Shown piece by piece: positions 13,191-24,244 of a DNA stretch of 64,000 nucleotides (within the stretch, counting starts at the first letter, position 1; each line of letters begins with the position of its first letter). The position numbers and the translations under genes were made by a program. The notes under the pieces are model-generated. The model worked only from the letters and a program-made list of their open reading frames with translations, did no database searches and had not been told where the DNA came from. The stretch covers positions 7,199,501 through 7,263,500 of the forward strand of contig NC_064012.1 of the NCBI RefSeq assembly GCF_932276165.1, read 5' to 3'. The stretch is from Plutella xylostella (Eukaryota > Arthropoda > Insecta > Lepidoptera > Plutellidae).

Positions 13191-16100
13191 GTACGTACCT
13201 TGTCCTTATACATCTCGATCATAGATGTTTTACATCTGTGATGGTATATCACTACATATCACTTGAAGCGATGAGACAGCGTTTTGTATCTATGTGATAG
13301 AATAAGTTTTGTAACTGGGTTTTGTGTACAAGTTAATAATAACTATCTATATAATATATAGGTAGGTAAGTAAATATCTATTGAGAGTTATACCTGTATT
13401 GTAAGTGAAAAGTAGAGCACCACTAAACGTATGTGACCACCCCATAATAGCTAATGTAATTTCATCATTACTACATAATTATTCGAGTTTTACTAAAGCG
13501 ATTATAAATTCCAAGTCGGCAGGCTCGGTCGGTAGGCGCAAGCAGCCGCGAGGTGGGTACCTACTTACAAAAGGGCATCAAGATTTCTGTCACGAAGGCA
13601 GAAACAATGTTTTAGATTAAATTCTATGCGGCTTGCTTTGCGGTTGGATGTGTATGACATTAATCAGTAATAAAATGTACTGCCGACTGCCGACCGGTAA
13701 AACATTGCGCTCGTAAAATGCAACGTGGAGCACTGACATTTTCAAAAGGGTATTTCTAAATCCCAGTTAGTTTCCTACTATCCATCGGTTTAAAATTTTG
13801 TTCAATTCACGGAACGATCGATGTATTCATGTTATGGTATAGGATTGACAACTTAAAAAGTGATCGGTCACTTTGGATATCGAAAGTTCCATACGAACAG
13901 ACTTCCAATAAAAACTGTGAATGAATAAAATCAATACTAAACATTCGTTTATAATATGAGTCAGTTACTTTTATTTTTATTTTTTGACAAAAAAAAGGTA
14001 TATTATTAATAGTGTTGTTTATGTATAGTATACATGCCCACTATCTGCCAAGAACTTTTGCACTTTACAAGGGTACACAACTACACAGACGCCTATCCAT
14101 AGCAAATCGTCATGACACGCTGAAGACATAACTTGATATCAACTTATCATATTAAATGTTGATTGATGCATGTAACACAACAAAAACGACCATCGGATAA
14201 AAAAAAACTATTTCAATACACCCACGTTGGCTTTTAATTCATAAAAAACAATTTCGTATCAAAGTATTAAGAGAGAGTTCAGAACTCGAGACCAAAAGGA
14301 TTTAGTAGCAGTTCACCTGCAGTGCTGCCCAGGAGATTACTGAGAAGGTTTTAACGGAAAATAATTGGGATTCAATATCAAAATAAGGTCGTTCTTTCGT
14401 GACAGCATTATATTTAGTTTCTATTGTAGGCAGGGTATCAAATTATGTTAAAAAATCTACCAATGTCATGATTAGACTCTGAAATTTCGAAAACTACACT
14501 CTTTCAAGTAATATGTCTTCGAAGTATGTTATTATGTTATATTATGCACAATGTGGAATACCTACCTACAAAAAGCAAAAATTAATAATATACCTATATA
14601 GGTATGTAAACTTTGTGTTAACGTTATTATATAAATCTAACATATTATTACTTCAATTGGTACTTCATGGTACATTAAATTAAATTCAATATAGGTACTT
14701 TAATTTAATTACGTTTATAATCGTTTAGTTTCATATGGATTACAAATGATTTCTTATAATATGTATAGTTTATACGCAGACTTTTAACACGGATCCCCAA
14801 AAGCCATAATCCGATGATATAGTGAGTTCCTTTGTCCCATTTTTTAACAACTCTGTTACGCCCAGCAATCTCTTTAGTTTGATTAAAATATTTGGTTTGA
14901 CTAATACATTGAATCGCTCGCTACTTACTTTAGTATTGTAATATATTGACATAATATTTGGACGTAAAGCCTGTAAGCATAGATTTACGATCTAACATTA
15001 ACTACATCTTTAAGAAGGATTACGAAGTCTTAGATTATGACTATATAGAAATATAAATTTAATACAGGACATTCAAAAACTACCCGTATAATAGGAAACA
15101 AGTTTATGTAGGTGTTGCATAACCCACTCCACAACCAAGTATAAAATTAGATCACTTGAAATCTTATTAAGCTTGATTTTCATCATGTGTGGCGATAGTA
15201 GCATTCGTACCTGTATAATCAAATAATATGATCTACCATTGGTCACCAAACTAGCAAAACTTTATGTAAGTACCCTCTTGTTTTGGTATACCTACTCGCA
15301 ATAGTTAATAGCTTTTATTCCGGCCCATAATAGTCGTGAGTCGTGAGCCTACTAATAAAATTCAATAAAAAGATAACTCTCTAATAAAAACTAATTTCTT
15401 TGATACCTTTTTCTTGTATTATGTTAAGATCGTTGTAAAACTTCCTGGGCAAGGTGTTAATTGGCCCGTGCCCAGTGCGTGTCGGTCAGATCATTCCATC
15501 ATTTATGCATAAAGATATCCTCTTACACCCGAAGATGATGTGTTATCCTTTGAAGCCTTCACAGTTCTTTAAGATATCTACTAAGATTTCTTCAAACAAG
15601 TAAGGTTTCTAAAGAGATTCAGTACTTTGAGTACGATACAATATAATAAAAATATTATTTATAGCAAGCAACAATCTAGGAATGGTTGTGAACCATTTTA
15701 ATCTAGTTGAAACATCTATTTTCAGTTAAGAAGCAATGAAAATCAATTAAGCAGTCAAATTAATAATAACCCTGTAAACCGTTGAAATAAATAAGAGTGG
15801 GAAGCTTCGTACGTCACAACATAATATTATGTGTTATGGTTATGACCAGTAATCGTCCCGCTGTCTCTCAGACCTATTCACATGGGCCTATCGTCAACGG
15901 TAGCAGCGTGCCTTTGAAGTAAAAAATATACATAATTTATGGATCTAATGGAGACGTCAGGATATAAATCCCTACTGACTCATCGTTTCCCAACAGATTC
16001 CTGTCAGCGATGGGTATAATTTTTATGATTCCGTTAATTTCTTGCGCGTGTAGATGAATTCATCGCTTCGTTTAAAATATTAATTTCATTTATAAAGACA

Positions 16101-17576
16101 TATTTATATTTTTTGAATATTAAAATGAATGTGTTTTGAGTTACGAGTAATGGTGAAAATATGCTTAAGATTAACATGGGTCTCTCTCCTCTGCATTTAC
16201 TAGGATTAAGCAATGATCGCGATTCAAAGCAATTAACTTATTATTATCCTTCATAGGATTGATTTTATACAAGGAGTAGGTAGGTAGTCAAAATAGTTTT
16301 TATAAAAGGTAACGTAAGCATATTTTATAAATGTTACCGTAAAATGTTTGTACAGGCTTATTCCGATTACATGAATTAACAGAAAACTGGAATCATATCG
16401 GAAGGTCGAGGCACAAAGAGCGGCCACGGCTACCCTACGGATTACTCTGTCGTATTTGAGTAAAATTTATTATCGGATTTTCGATTCGGCCACCAATGAA
16501 GTTGTTGGACGACAAAGTCTTTTGATAGATTTATCCTTACTGACCGCATTAAGACTCTGCCCTGAGTTATTTTTAATGCGACGCTATAAAGTTTGGACAT
16601 TTCAGACGACAAGGGAAATGGTCGTTTTGCGTGTTTTTTTCCGAGTCACAAATCTCGTTGGTTGAACTCCATGATTGCAATAAATTAAGGTTTTACGATC
16701 ATAAAGCTTACTAACGATCTTCATTTTTATATAATTACTCTCAATCATTACACATGACGAAATAATCAAGGAGAAAGTTTAAGTATTTACCATGTACCTA
16801 ACAGTATTACTGGTTTCATTAACTACAAAGTTATACAGGCGCCTTTACCTATTAGGAATTAATAACTTACGTAAAGGACTTTATATTTAGGAAAACATTA
16901 AGAGTTGCAGTTTCAGTATTTTTTAGTTAGTTCGCAACAGGAACACTAATTTCATATTGCATGTGATATTTTTAAACGAAACTGCAAATCAATTACTTAG
17001 TTAATTTGAGAGTCACCATATTTTTTTTGTATTTATCTATAAAGGGGTTAAAGTCAACTGTAACTATTTGTAATCGGATACCGATACTCTAAAAGCTAAT
17101 GTGAATACAGTTGTCATTGAGAAGATGATTGATGCAACAATCCAACGCATTAAATAATAATAGTAAGGAAGAAAATATATGACGATCGATCAAGAAATCA
17201 ATCTCGAATGACTGCTGATGTGAAAGTCACAAGGAGATTGGTATAATTCATTCTGGTGATAATAGCTTTTAATATAAAAAGTGCCTGACACGGATTAACC
17301 CATACAGTATTTTTTTTAAACTACCTGTACCCTGACCCGGAAAGTCATCTGTAAAACTGTCTTTACTCGAGAAACGTCAAACGAATGTTTCCTTCAATCT
17401 GCCCTAGAGTTGGATGATGGTCAGCGTATTTAGGTATACCAGTATAGCAGTTGTTTTATATAGGACCATTAAATATTATCTTTAAATCATCCTAGGCCAC
17501 ATTTGGAATATAAGCTGAATCTGTAGCTACTAAATATTAAACCTAAACAAATATATATTTTGTAATTTTCCTACAG
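13191..17576 (+). other. mirr: mirr intron 1 (4.4 kb)
   Basis: The boundaries are GT at 13191 and CTACAG ending at 17576, both in phase 0. The interior is AT-rich. I see no transposon with clear ends, no RNA gene and no coding frame worth reporting. Iroquois introns often hold enhancers, but I cannot point to one here. Confidence 0.75.
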
Positions 17577-17686
17577 GCAGCCGGAATAGAGATGAAGGAG
17601 AACCTGGCGGCCAGTGCCGCGACCTGGCCGTACCCCACGGTCTACCACCCCTATGACGCCGCTTTTGCCGGATACCCCTTCAATGG
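17577..17686 (+). CDS. mirr: mirr exon, linker before the homeodomain
   Basis: This 110-bp exon continues the Mirror reading frame in phase 0. It encodes AGIEMKENL, then a WPYPTVYHPYDAAFAGYPFN block just upstream of the homeodomain. That block is strongly conserved in insect Mirror proteins as I recall them and supports mirr over the other Iroquois paralogue. The acceptor is CCTACAG and the donor is GG|GTAAGT at 17687. The exon ends in phase 2, and the split glycine codon is completed by the first base of the next exon 20.3 kb away. It is too short for simple ORF finding and is recognised from its protein sequence and splice phase. Confidence 0.92.
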
Positions 17687-19622
17687 GTAAGTCAAAAATT
17701 ACTGAATACTTGGTAATAGTATAATTTCAAAATTATTACACAATAGTCGCTTGGCCACATTCATAAAATTCGACCTAATAGACAGAAATATGACTTTATG
17801 ATAAATATAAAAAAGATCTAGAGCTCGCAACTACATAAATTAATTTCCGTTCACTAATCCCAAAGTTCTTATTAATTCACTAGGTACATATACCTACATC
17901 TTCCTCATAAGGATTTACTGATTGACAGTGCAGCTATTAGCATTTGATGGCTGGCTAGGGGTGTCAAGGGATGTACATAATTCACTTTTGGCAGAGCCTC
18001 GAATGAATGCCGAATTGAATTTGCCTTTACCTGAAGCGATATAAAACCGAAAATTCTCAATGCTACAGTGCCTATGCTTGGAAATTTGGTGGACGTTGAA
18101 ATCTCTTAAAAAGAGAAAATAGCTCTCTGGACGCTCTCACCATACAGGCTCATCGACAATCGAGTTACCCTCGCCATTCGCCCATCTACGTGTTTTACGT
18201 TTTGGATCTTTCCATCAATACGTAACATAACATCCGTGATTCACAATTTTGTCATAAAGATAAAACACAAGTCTGCCTACACTCGTATATACTCGGGATA
18301 AAAATTAGCAAATTAACAATTTACCGGTGAGTAGGAAAATGTACTAAATCGTTAAATCTGGAACAGGGAAATCAACGGCTAATGATGTCAATTACAAATC
18401 AGCTGCTATCAGTGCGCACAAAACATCGTAGCGTTATTATCGTATGTACAACCAGACCGATAAACAGTGTGATAGCGGTAACTTGTAAAGGTAACATGAG
18501 TTTACTAGATACGTTGTATCGGGCCGTTTGACAGTTGTTTGCGATCAAAAATACGTGTTGCAGGGCGCGACAGCCATTGGTTTCAGTTCACGTTATCGCC
18601 GCCGCGATATCGCCTTCACATCACAAATTATTAATGTTTCCGAACCGTTGATTTTTGTACTAACATTAGATATATATTTTACCTCAACGCCGTAACTAAG
18701 ATTTTTTTGCCGAATTTCTATTTTTTTTAATTAAATAATAGTTTTTTTTATCAATGAAAATGTGTGAAGTAGTGAAGTAAAATATGTACATAGATAGTTT
18801 TTACATTCAAAGCCAAATATCCCTTTGTATAGTACAGTACGTAATGGTCTTAGACAAGTAGGCCACAAAATGGTATGTTTATCGTTTATTCGCGTTTTGT
18901 CTAATTGTATGTCAAAGAATTTATTCTAACAAAAACTAATTCTGATAAATATAGTACTATGAATAAGCATAATTTTTATATTGAATTTTCATACAGAGTC
19001 TCATTGTACTCGATTATTATCAGAAAACTCGACAATGTTCTAGAGATAATAATAAACAATTATTATAACATTTCTTTCAATATTTTTCCATTCCATAAAC
19101 ATATTCAGTAAATTTGTATATCTAGTTTTATTAATGAATAACGAGGCTTGGCAACATTGCAGTGCAGATTGATGGCAAAGATTTGCTTTCATATGAAAGC
19201 TGTCGTATTGCATCCACATTCCCATGAGCGCTTTTTGTGCCGCGTATTGTGGCGTGATAGCGTGATTGAATTAACGTCGTTTTGTTGAACCTCATTAATT
19301 GCTTCTATTGCAAATTGTGGTGTGAATGTAATTGGAAATTTAGCATTAGGAGTTTGATGCGGTCGAAATGAAGTGCTAATGTTCTATAAGCGGCCACGCA
19401 CGTGATATCTCGCTGTATAAGAGAATTTAACTTCGAACATTAAGTTGGATTTCAGTGTTTCGAGCACGTCTCTCTTAATAACACGTGTATTTATGAATTT
19501 AATATGGCTGTTAGATGTTATGTTGATGTAAAAACTTGATGAGTTTTGAAATGGTTCTGATTAGCGTGGTGATTTATTAAATATAGTTTTATATGTAATA
19601 TATTATTTATATAAGTACTTAA
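17687..19622 (+). other. mirr: Start of mirr intron 2
   Basis: Non-coding. Patches at about 18530-18660 and 19130-19470 have more balanced base composition and denser short palindromes than their surroundings. They would be the first places I would test for conserved enhancers. I see no gene, RNA gene or bounded transposon in this part. Confidence 0.5.
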
Positions 19623-19876
19623 AAAATATAAACACTCACACCTTGTACTAATGTACTCCCTTGCGGGGTAGGCAGAGGTGCATTGCTGCACCCACTTTTC
19701 GCCAGTGTTTATGTTAGTTCCAATGTAATAGGGGGCGGGCCTATTGCCATTTTACGGGCACATCCAAGACCCGAGGACAAATATCTGTGTTCAATTATCT
19801 GCCCCGGCCGGGAATCGAACCCGGGACCTTCGGCACAAGAGTCAGCGTTGCTAACCGCTGCGCCATCCGGCCGTCA
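19623..19876 (-). mobile_element. tRNA-derived SINE
   Basis: Read on the - strand, the head (about 19803-19876) is tRNA-like: an A-box-like TGGCGCAGCGGTTAGC, then a B box GGTTCGATTCC. A body I know from many lepidopteran genomes follows, including the strand-complement of CCTTGCGGGGTAGGCAGAGG. The other end is T-rich. Possible target duplications (TACTTAA near 19616 and again near 19880) are too short to be sure. It is a SINE, not a functional tRNA: the acceptor stem does not pair and a long body is attached. Confidence 0.8.
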
Positions 19877-20107
19877 TATACTTAACTAAATTACATTTAT
19901 CAAGTTCCATTATTTTTAGTCTTATTGATACTAGGACTAGGAACCTACAAAGGTACGAGTATTATTTAAATAGTTGGTACACATGTATAAGAATATACAT
20001 ATTCTAATTTCAGTTCAGTTCAGTTCTTCATTTCAGTTAGGTACATTTGTTTCCTGTTCTATCCTCATGCAATACTTGGAACTATAATAATAAAGAAACA
20101 AACAATA

Positions 20108-20398
20108 GGGAATATGCATAATTTTTTTTAATACTTTTATTGGATAGCTTTACATCACTTTATTATAATAAAAAAAAATTCAACGCCAAAATAAGTAATT
20201 TAAGGTGTTTTAAAGAAAGTTATAAAATTACAACCATCACGACCACTTTGAAATTCCCGTCAGGATGGCGGGATGCTGTGACGTCATAATCTTTTAATTT
20301 CACGGCTCAGAATAATGAGTCCCGTCAGTCGGCATAGATTTTTACCTAATCAAGTAATCACAGAGTACTTTTGTATTTTCAACAAATCAATGTCGTCA
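20108..20398 (-). repeat. Outer left arm, transposase-side end of the ISL2EU family
   Basis: This arm is alignable along its length, in inverted orientation, with 26722-27035. It begins GGGAATATGCAT and includes ACAACCATCACGACCACTTT, a TGACGTCA palindrome at 20279-20286, and CTCAGAATAAT starting 19 bases later. The last shared stretch is GAGTACTTTTGTATTTTCAA. Divergence from the inner copy is mostly point changes with a few small indels. Confidence 0.8.
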
Positions 20399-20423
20399 TG
20401 GTAACAAACGAAAAAGGAAGTGT

Positions 20424-20484
20424 ATAAAGTGTGATCAGTGGCTGTTTTATAATGGTAATAAAGTGTGACCAGTGGCTGTTTTAG
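20424..20484 (+). repeat. Tandem duplication of a 26-base unit
   Basis: Two near-identical copies (20424-20449 and 20459-20484), containing GTGTGATCAGTGGCTGTT and GTGTGACCAGTGGCTGTT, lie 35 bases apart just inside the outer left arm. They differ at one base. This is probably a local duplication with no visible function. Confidence 0.7.
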
Positions 20485-20617
20485 CGCGCAAACCAGAGGA
20501 CCTTTGTTCACAATATTACGCTATTATGGCAATATGAATATAAAGTAATATTTGTATTGTATGTTACTGTAGCGTATTCTTACTGTAACTTTGGTTCTCA
20601 GTAAGAGAGACTAGGGT

Positions 20618-20845
20618 TAGTGGGTCATTCTATTCTATTATCTGTGGGGGTGTAAGAACCTGCACCTGGCTCTCTTGAATGGAACCATTGTGCATATCTC
20701 AAAGGTCTAAACCCCCTTCCTAAGCTTGGACCATTTCCCACCACGCTGGTCCACTGCGGATTGGTGGGTTTACATATCTAAATGTGCTTAATCTAAATAT
20801 TGAGGTTTCCTCACGATGTTTTCTTTCACATGCTATATGATTATC
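20618..20845 (-). mobile_element. 5'-truncated SINE, same family as the one at 25790-26107
   Basis: This block shares its body with 25790-26107: a CTGTGGGGGTGTAAG stretch, CACCTGGCTCTCT, CACCACGCTGGTCCACTGCG and GGTTTCCTCACGATGTTTTC, in the same order and orientation. The tRNA-like head present in the other copy is absent, so this copy stops at about 20845. It has diverged more than its partner, with small insertions such as CTTCCTAAGCTTGGA. No clear target duplication is visible. Confidence 0.75.
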
Positions 20846-21064
20846 CCCGAATTTAATTCTACAAAAATAACAACGTATAACATACATATTATCTTTCATT
20901 TATAATAAAAACTACTATAACTAATCAGTGTAGTCATATCACACTTTATCATTAAGTATATCTCTATTCACAGGATGGTTGTGGTTTTCCATCTTTTCTA
21001 TAATTTTCAGTTTCGAGCCATCATTGTTCAAAACCAACTTTAACATCATGGGGCAGTTATCCCT

Positions 21065-21078
21065 ATACGTCGACGTAT
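21065..21078. repeat. Perfect 14-bp palindrome
   Basis: ATACGTCGACGTAT reads the same on both strands. It lies between the two left transposon ends, in DNA belonging to the outer copy or to something inserted in it. No function can be assigned. Confidence 0.6.
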
Positions 21079-21164
21079 GCCTCTGTCTTTCCACTTAAAA
21101 GCCCGGCCTCCCTTTTTACATGCATACGTCATACTTACTGTAGTAATTCAGTTCTTATTTACAA

Positions 21165-21430
21165 GAGAATATGCAGATGATTCAAATGAAGGTCAAATAT
21201 TATTTATAATAAACTTTGTTATTTCATAACTACGCCTGCATCATTATTTTTATGTAAATTCTAACTTCAGAGAAACGTCACCCATTTTCTTAGGGCGGAT
21301 GTGACGTCAAAATTCTTTATATATCAATCTCAGAATAATAACTTCTTTGCGTTTATGGCGGAAATTAAATAAATGTCAAGTGTAAACAAAGAAATGTTAA
21401 TGTCACCGAGTGTTTCTGATGCTCGTTGTG
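21165..21430 (+). repeat. Inner left arm, nuclease-side end of the ISL2EU family
   Basis: This arm is inverted-repeat partner of 27519-27848. Shared landmarks from the terminus inward are GAATATGCA, AAGGTCAAATATTATTTATA, ACGTCACCCATTTTCTTAGG, TGACGTCA (21302-21309) then CTCAGAATAAT 19 bases later, and GTGTAAACAAAGAAATGTTA. The 27.6-kb partner has one extra segment near its middle. This arm includes the presumptive promoter of the nuclease gene, whose ATG is at 21548. Confidence 0.8.
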
Positions 21431-21547
21431 ATCACGTTCATCACGTTGCGCGTTCGTTGTGATGTGATTCAGTCAGCTCTGTTCATTTCTGTTGTATTGT
21501 GAAAATTACATTTGTTTTCTAATTAGTTAAAACACTAATTTAAGAAA

Positions 21548-21678
21548 ATGACTGAAAGAGGTTTTGTGAAGGCGCAGTCAGACAATTTGCCAAAAGTTCA
21601 TGTTTTCATGATGTCCACATATTTAACATCAAATCCTAATTTCACGTCTGTTGAAATCAAAGGAGTGAAAGCTTTACG
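21548..21678 (+). CDS. ISL2EU-associated SWIM/YqaJ protein, exon 1
   Basis: Translation starts at ATG 21548, preceded by stops and by the element's terminal arm. The exon encodes MTERGFVKAQSDNLPKVHVF and continues to a CG|GTAATT donor at 21679, phase 2. The residues match the N-terminal part of YqaJ-companion proteins as I recall them (a hydrophobic stretch, then VEIKG-VKALR). This 131-bp exon is too short to stand out as an ORF. It is supported by the in-frame join to exon 2, where the split codon becomes Arg. Confidence 0.75.
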
Positions 21679-22018
21679 GTAATTACGTATTACATAATAT
21701 ATAATGTTTATTTTAACTTGCACACAATTTCTGGTATAATTTTAAATATTTAAGCAACATAACCTAAAACTAATAAAATAACTTATCTACCGAAAAAGAA
21801 ATCAACATTGTTTGAAAACTTAAGAATTACCTATTTAATGTTGTCTGGTCGAAATTCCTTTAAACAAGGCCGCCTTTTTGTACCTACTATATTTAATAAT
21901 AAGTTAATGTATATTTTTTCCTTTTGGTGCAAATTAAAGAGCATGAACCTATTGTATTCTATTTTAAGATCCTGAGCACAATGAAATGAGATTCATTTTC
22001 GTTATATATTTTTTATAG

Positions 22019-22215
22019 ATCACAGAGAGAATCATATGGTGATTCCGCAGTCGGATATGTTCAAGTTAAACGAGAGGGGAACATATGTACAGTGAAAGCT
22101 CGGATTACACCTGAACATAATGTTCGACAGAAGTGTTATGCTGTAACCCTTTCTTGTAATGAGGCAGAAGAAACTATCTTGTCAGTTGAATGCGAAGATT
22201 GTGCAGCACATAAAG
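22019..22215 (+). CDS. ISL2EU-associated SWIM/YqaJ protein, exon 2
   Basis: The acceptor is TTTTTTATAG at 22018 and the donor is AAAG|GTGAGA at 22216. The exon encodes SQRESYGDSAVGYVQVKR and continues to VECEDCAAHKG. The cysteines in ECEDC are the first half of a SWIM-type zinc motif (C-x-C...C-x-H) that is completed by CKH across the next junction. SWIM domains bind DNA or protein partners. Intron 2 (22216-22441) contains a scrap of RTE LINE at 22261-22298. Confidence 0.8.
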
Positions 22216-22260
22216 GTGAGACATTCCTGAACTGTCTTCTTGTCACCCATACCACAAAGT

Positions 22261-22298
22261 CTAAAGACAAAAGTCTTTAATCAGTGCAGTCCAGTGGC
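22261..22298 (+). mobile_element. RTE LINE scrap in intron of the YqaJ gene
   Basis: This 38-base segment around GACAAAAGTCTTTAATCAGT matches the RTE fragment at about 62159-62196 (GACAAAAGTCTTCAACCAGT). It is too short to define ends. It may be a remnant of an insertion in the intron. Confidence 0.5.
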
Positions 22299-22441
22299 GT
22301 TCCTTGGGAGAGAGCTATGGCCAGCAGGGGACTGCGATTAGCTCATGACGTACCAGCATGATGGGGAAATGTCCAAGCTTTGGATATAGGGAGTTAAGAT
22401 CTTCAATGGGTTCTACCATTGTTTTTTGTTTTATTTTTCAG

Positions 22442-23424
22442 GAGGCTGTAAGCATGCCCTTGCCTTCTTAGCATGGCTGCATAGGCGTAGTGAAGACCCA
22501 CCGTCCACTAGTGTTGATTGCTACTGGAAAAAATCAAAGTTGTCTTCAGTTGGAACAAGTTTAAAATTTATTAAAGCAAAAGACATTTGCAATGCACCCA
22601 AGAAGCCAAAACTTGTGTCAACAGAGACTTCACAAGAAAGTTTTTTAACTGTTGTTATTAAAGACAGTAAGGAAGTTGGTGATACAGATAACCAACTCAT
22701 GAAATATTTTAAGGAGCCAAGCAATTGTGAAAAAATGTCCATCCATCGTTTGGTAAGTAGTGTACCAAAGAGACCAGAAAATGCACAAGAGTTCATTGAG
22801 TTTTGCAAGCTATCAATGGATATTAAAGCATGCGAAGATGCTGCAATTACAACTGTAGCACAAAGCAACTGTTCTTTATGGCATGAGCTCAGGTACGCAA
22901 GAATAACAGCCTCCAAAGCATATGAGGCTGCACATTGCAAAACATTGCATGGATCTTTGATGGAAGCCATAATGGGAGCCTCAAAATTAAAGGATACCGA
23001 TGCCATGAAAAGAGGAAGATTGTTGGAGAATGAAGTGATTAGGGCAGTGGAAAATATTAAGAAAATTAAGATTTATAAATGTGGGATATTATTGAATCCG
23101 TTATGTCCTATCATGGGAGCATCACCTGATGGTGAAAATGATCTTTATAGCATAGAAATTAAATGCCCATCTAGTGAAAAATCTATCAGTAACTATTTAG
23201 GAAAGAATAATGAAATAACAGGAAAATGCATGGCACAAGTGCAGATACAGATGCATTTCTCAAAAAAGGCGAAAGCACTTTTCTGTGTAGCTCATTATGA
23301 TTTCGAAAAATCTAAAAATGTCACCATAGTTGAAATAGACTATGACAAACAATATTGTGAAAATGTTATAGAAAAATGTACTAGGTTTTGGTGTGATGCC
23401 ATTTTTCCTCTTTTATTTAAATAA
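22442..23424 (+). CDS. ISL2EU-associated SWIM/YqaJ protein, exon 3 (nuclease domain)
   Basis: This exon completes a 436-residue protein. It opens with GGCKHALAFLAWLH, whose C-x-H finishes the SWIM motif. A variable, lysine-rich linker follows, then a YqaJ/lambda-exonuclease-like fold: LWHELRYARITASKAYEAAH (residues 255-274), GRLLENE (301-307), GASPDG with Asp339, and IEIKCP with Glu348 and Lys350. These form a canonical PD-(D/E)xK nuclease core, followed by a QVQIQMHF helix. YqaJ-family enzymes process DNA ends; in ISL2EU elements the partner is presumed to help transposition, though its biochemical role is not known to me. The exon has no frameshift or stop. AATAAA lies at 23503-23508, 80 bp after the stop codon. 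It is convergent with the transposase gene. Confidence 0.85.
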
Positions 23425-23647
23425 GTATAGTTTATTTAATCTTGTAATGTGCAAAAAAATCCTTCGTCTCCATCGAAAATAATATGAACTTTATCTTGTG
23501 TCAATAAAGACGGAAATTGCATGAAACAAGTACCTGTCACGGGAGACCGTTGTAACTCATCATATAAATATAAACTTTATGTCTATATAGTTAAAGACGG
23601 AAATTGCAATGTTATTTAACCAGTGCCAGAAAACACTGCTTTGAAAA

Positions 23648-23929
23648 CAGAGCTGCGAGCACAGGATTCGATACTATTTTCGAATCTACACGAAAGGTCA
23701 CTTTTACCAAACGCTAAAATTATTAAAACTACTAAAAATCAAATTTTAAATACATTTTGTACTAAATGACAGACGTATGACAGGCTACTAAATACGTTTG
23801 GTGAAATTTCACCTAAAATATGGAAAAAACAAATGTCACTTTTGGAACTAACTTTGCCTTACATTTTGACAGTGACAGTTGACGATACGCAACGTTAACG
23901 GAGGTTCTAAACATGTGCTCGCTGCACAG
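23648..23929. mobile_element. MITE, same family as the one at 63392-63810
   Basis: The left end reads CAGAGCTGCGAGCACAGG, and the right end is a degraded inverted copy ending GTGCTCGCTGCACAG. The interior shares ATGGAAAAAACAAATG, CACTTTTGGAACTAAC, CAGTGACA and GACGATACGCAAC with 63430-63780, in the same order. A CAGAG-type terminus hints at hAT ancestry, but no 8-bp target duplication is visible. Confidence 0.65.
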
Positions 23930-24035
23930 GTGTTCGACACGGAGACACGAGACGAGACTCGTCATCGAAAAATACATAGACGACCCACTCCTACGTTGGA
24001 CTGAAACGGACATGGCATTATTTATAAATGGTCAG

Positions 24036-24136
24036 TGCAGAGACGTGGACACTGACGGTTGGACTTGTCCACCGATTTAAAGTCGCTCAGCGTGCTATGG
24101 AGAGAGCTATGCTTGGGGTTTCTCTGATGGATTTTA
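24036..24136 (+). mobile_element. RTE LINE fragment
   Basis: About 100 bases, around CAGAGACGTGGACACTGACG and CGTGCTATGGAGAGAGCTAT, nearly match the RTE segment at 62208-62307. The corresponding peptide in intact RTE proteins contains AMERAMLGVSL. It is truncated at both ends and non-functional. Confidence 0.75.
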
Positions 24137-24244
24137 TATATTTAAGGTATACAGCTTGGGTACAAAATGCCCATACCTTGTAATTACTACAGGGAAACTG
24201 GACCTTATGTTAATATAAATAAAACAAAAATAAAATTCATAAAT

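Larger units (their letters stand above)
23425..24244. other. Spacer between the convergent transposon genes
   Basis: The spacer holds the nuclease gene's poly(A) signal, an imperfect repeat of about 40 bases (23484-23523 and 23569-23608, both ending AAAGACGGAAATTGCA), a MITE (23648-23929) and an RTE fragment (24036-24136). There is no coding signal. Both insertions postdate the element, because they sit in its non-coding centre. Confidence 0.7.

Noticed and set aside
12746..13297. 183-codon + strand frame and 104-codon - strand frame across the first mirr exon
   Set aside because: Both are shadows caused by the high GC of the exon. The frame starting at 12909 carries the conserved Iroquois residues and splices correctly.
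19803..19876. tRNA gene candidate (also 26030-26107 and 47515-47586)
   Set aside because: A and B boxes are present, but stems do not pair well and each is joined to a SINE body. These are SINE heads.
22521..23006. 161-codon - strand frame
   Set aside because: Antisense shadow of the YqaJ exon.
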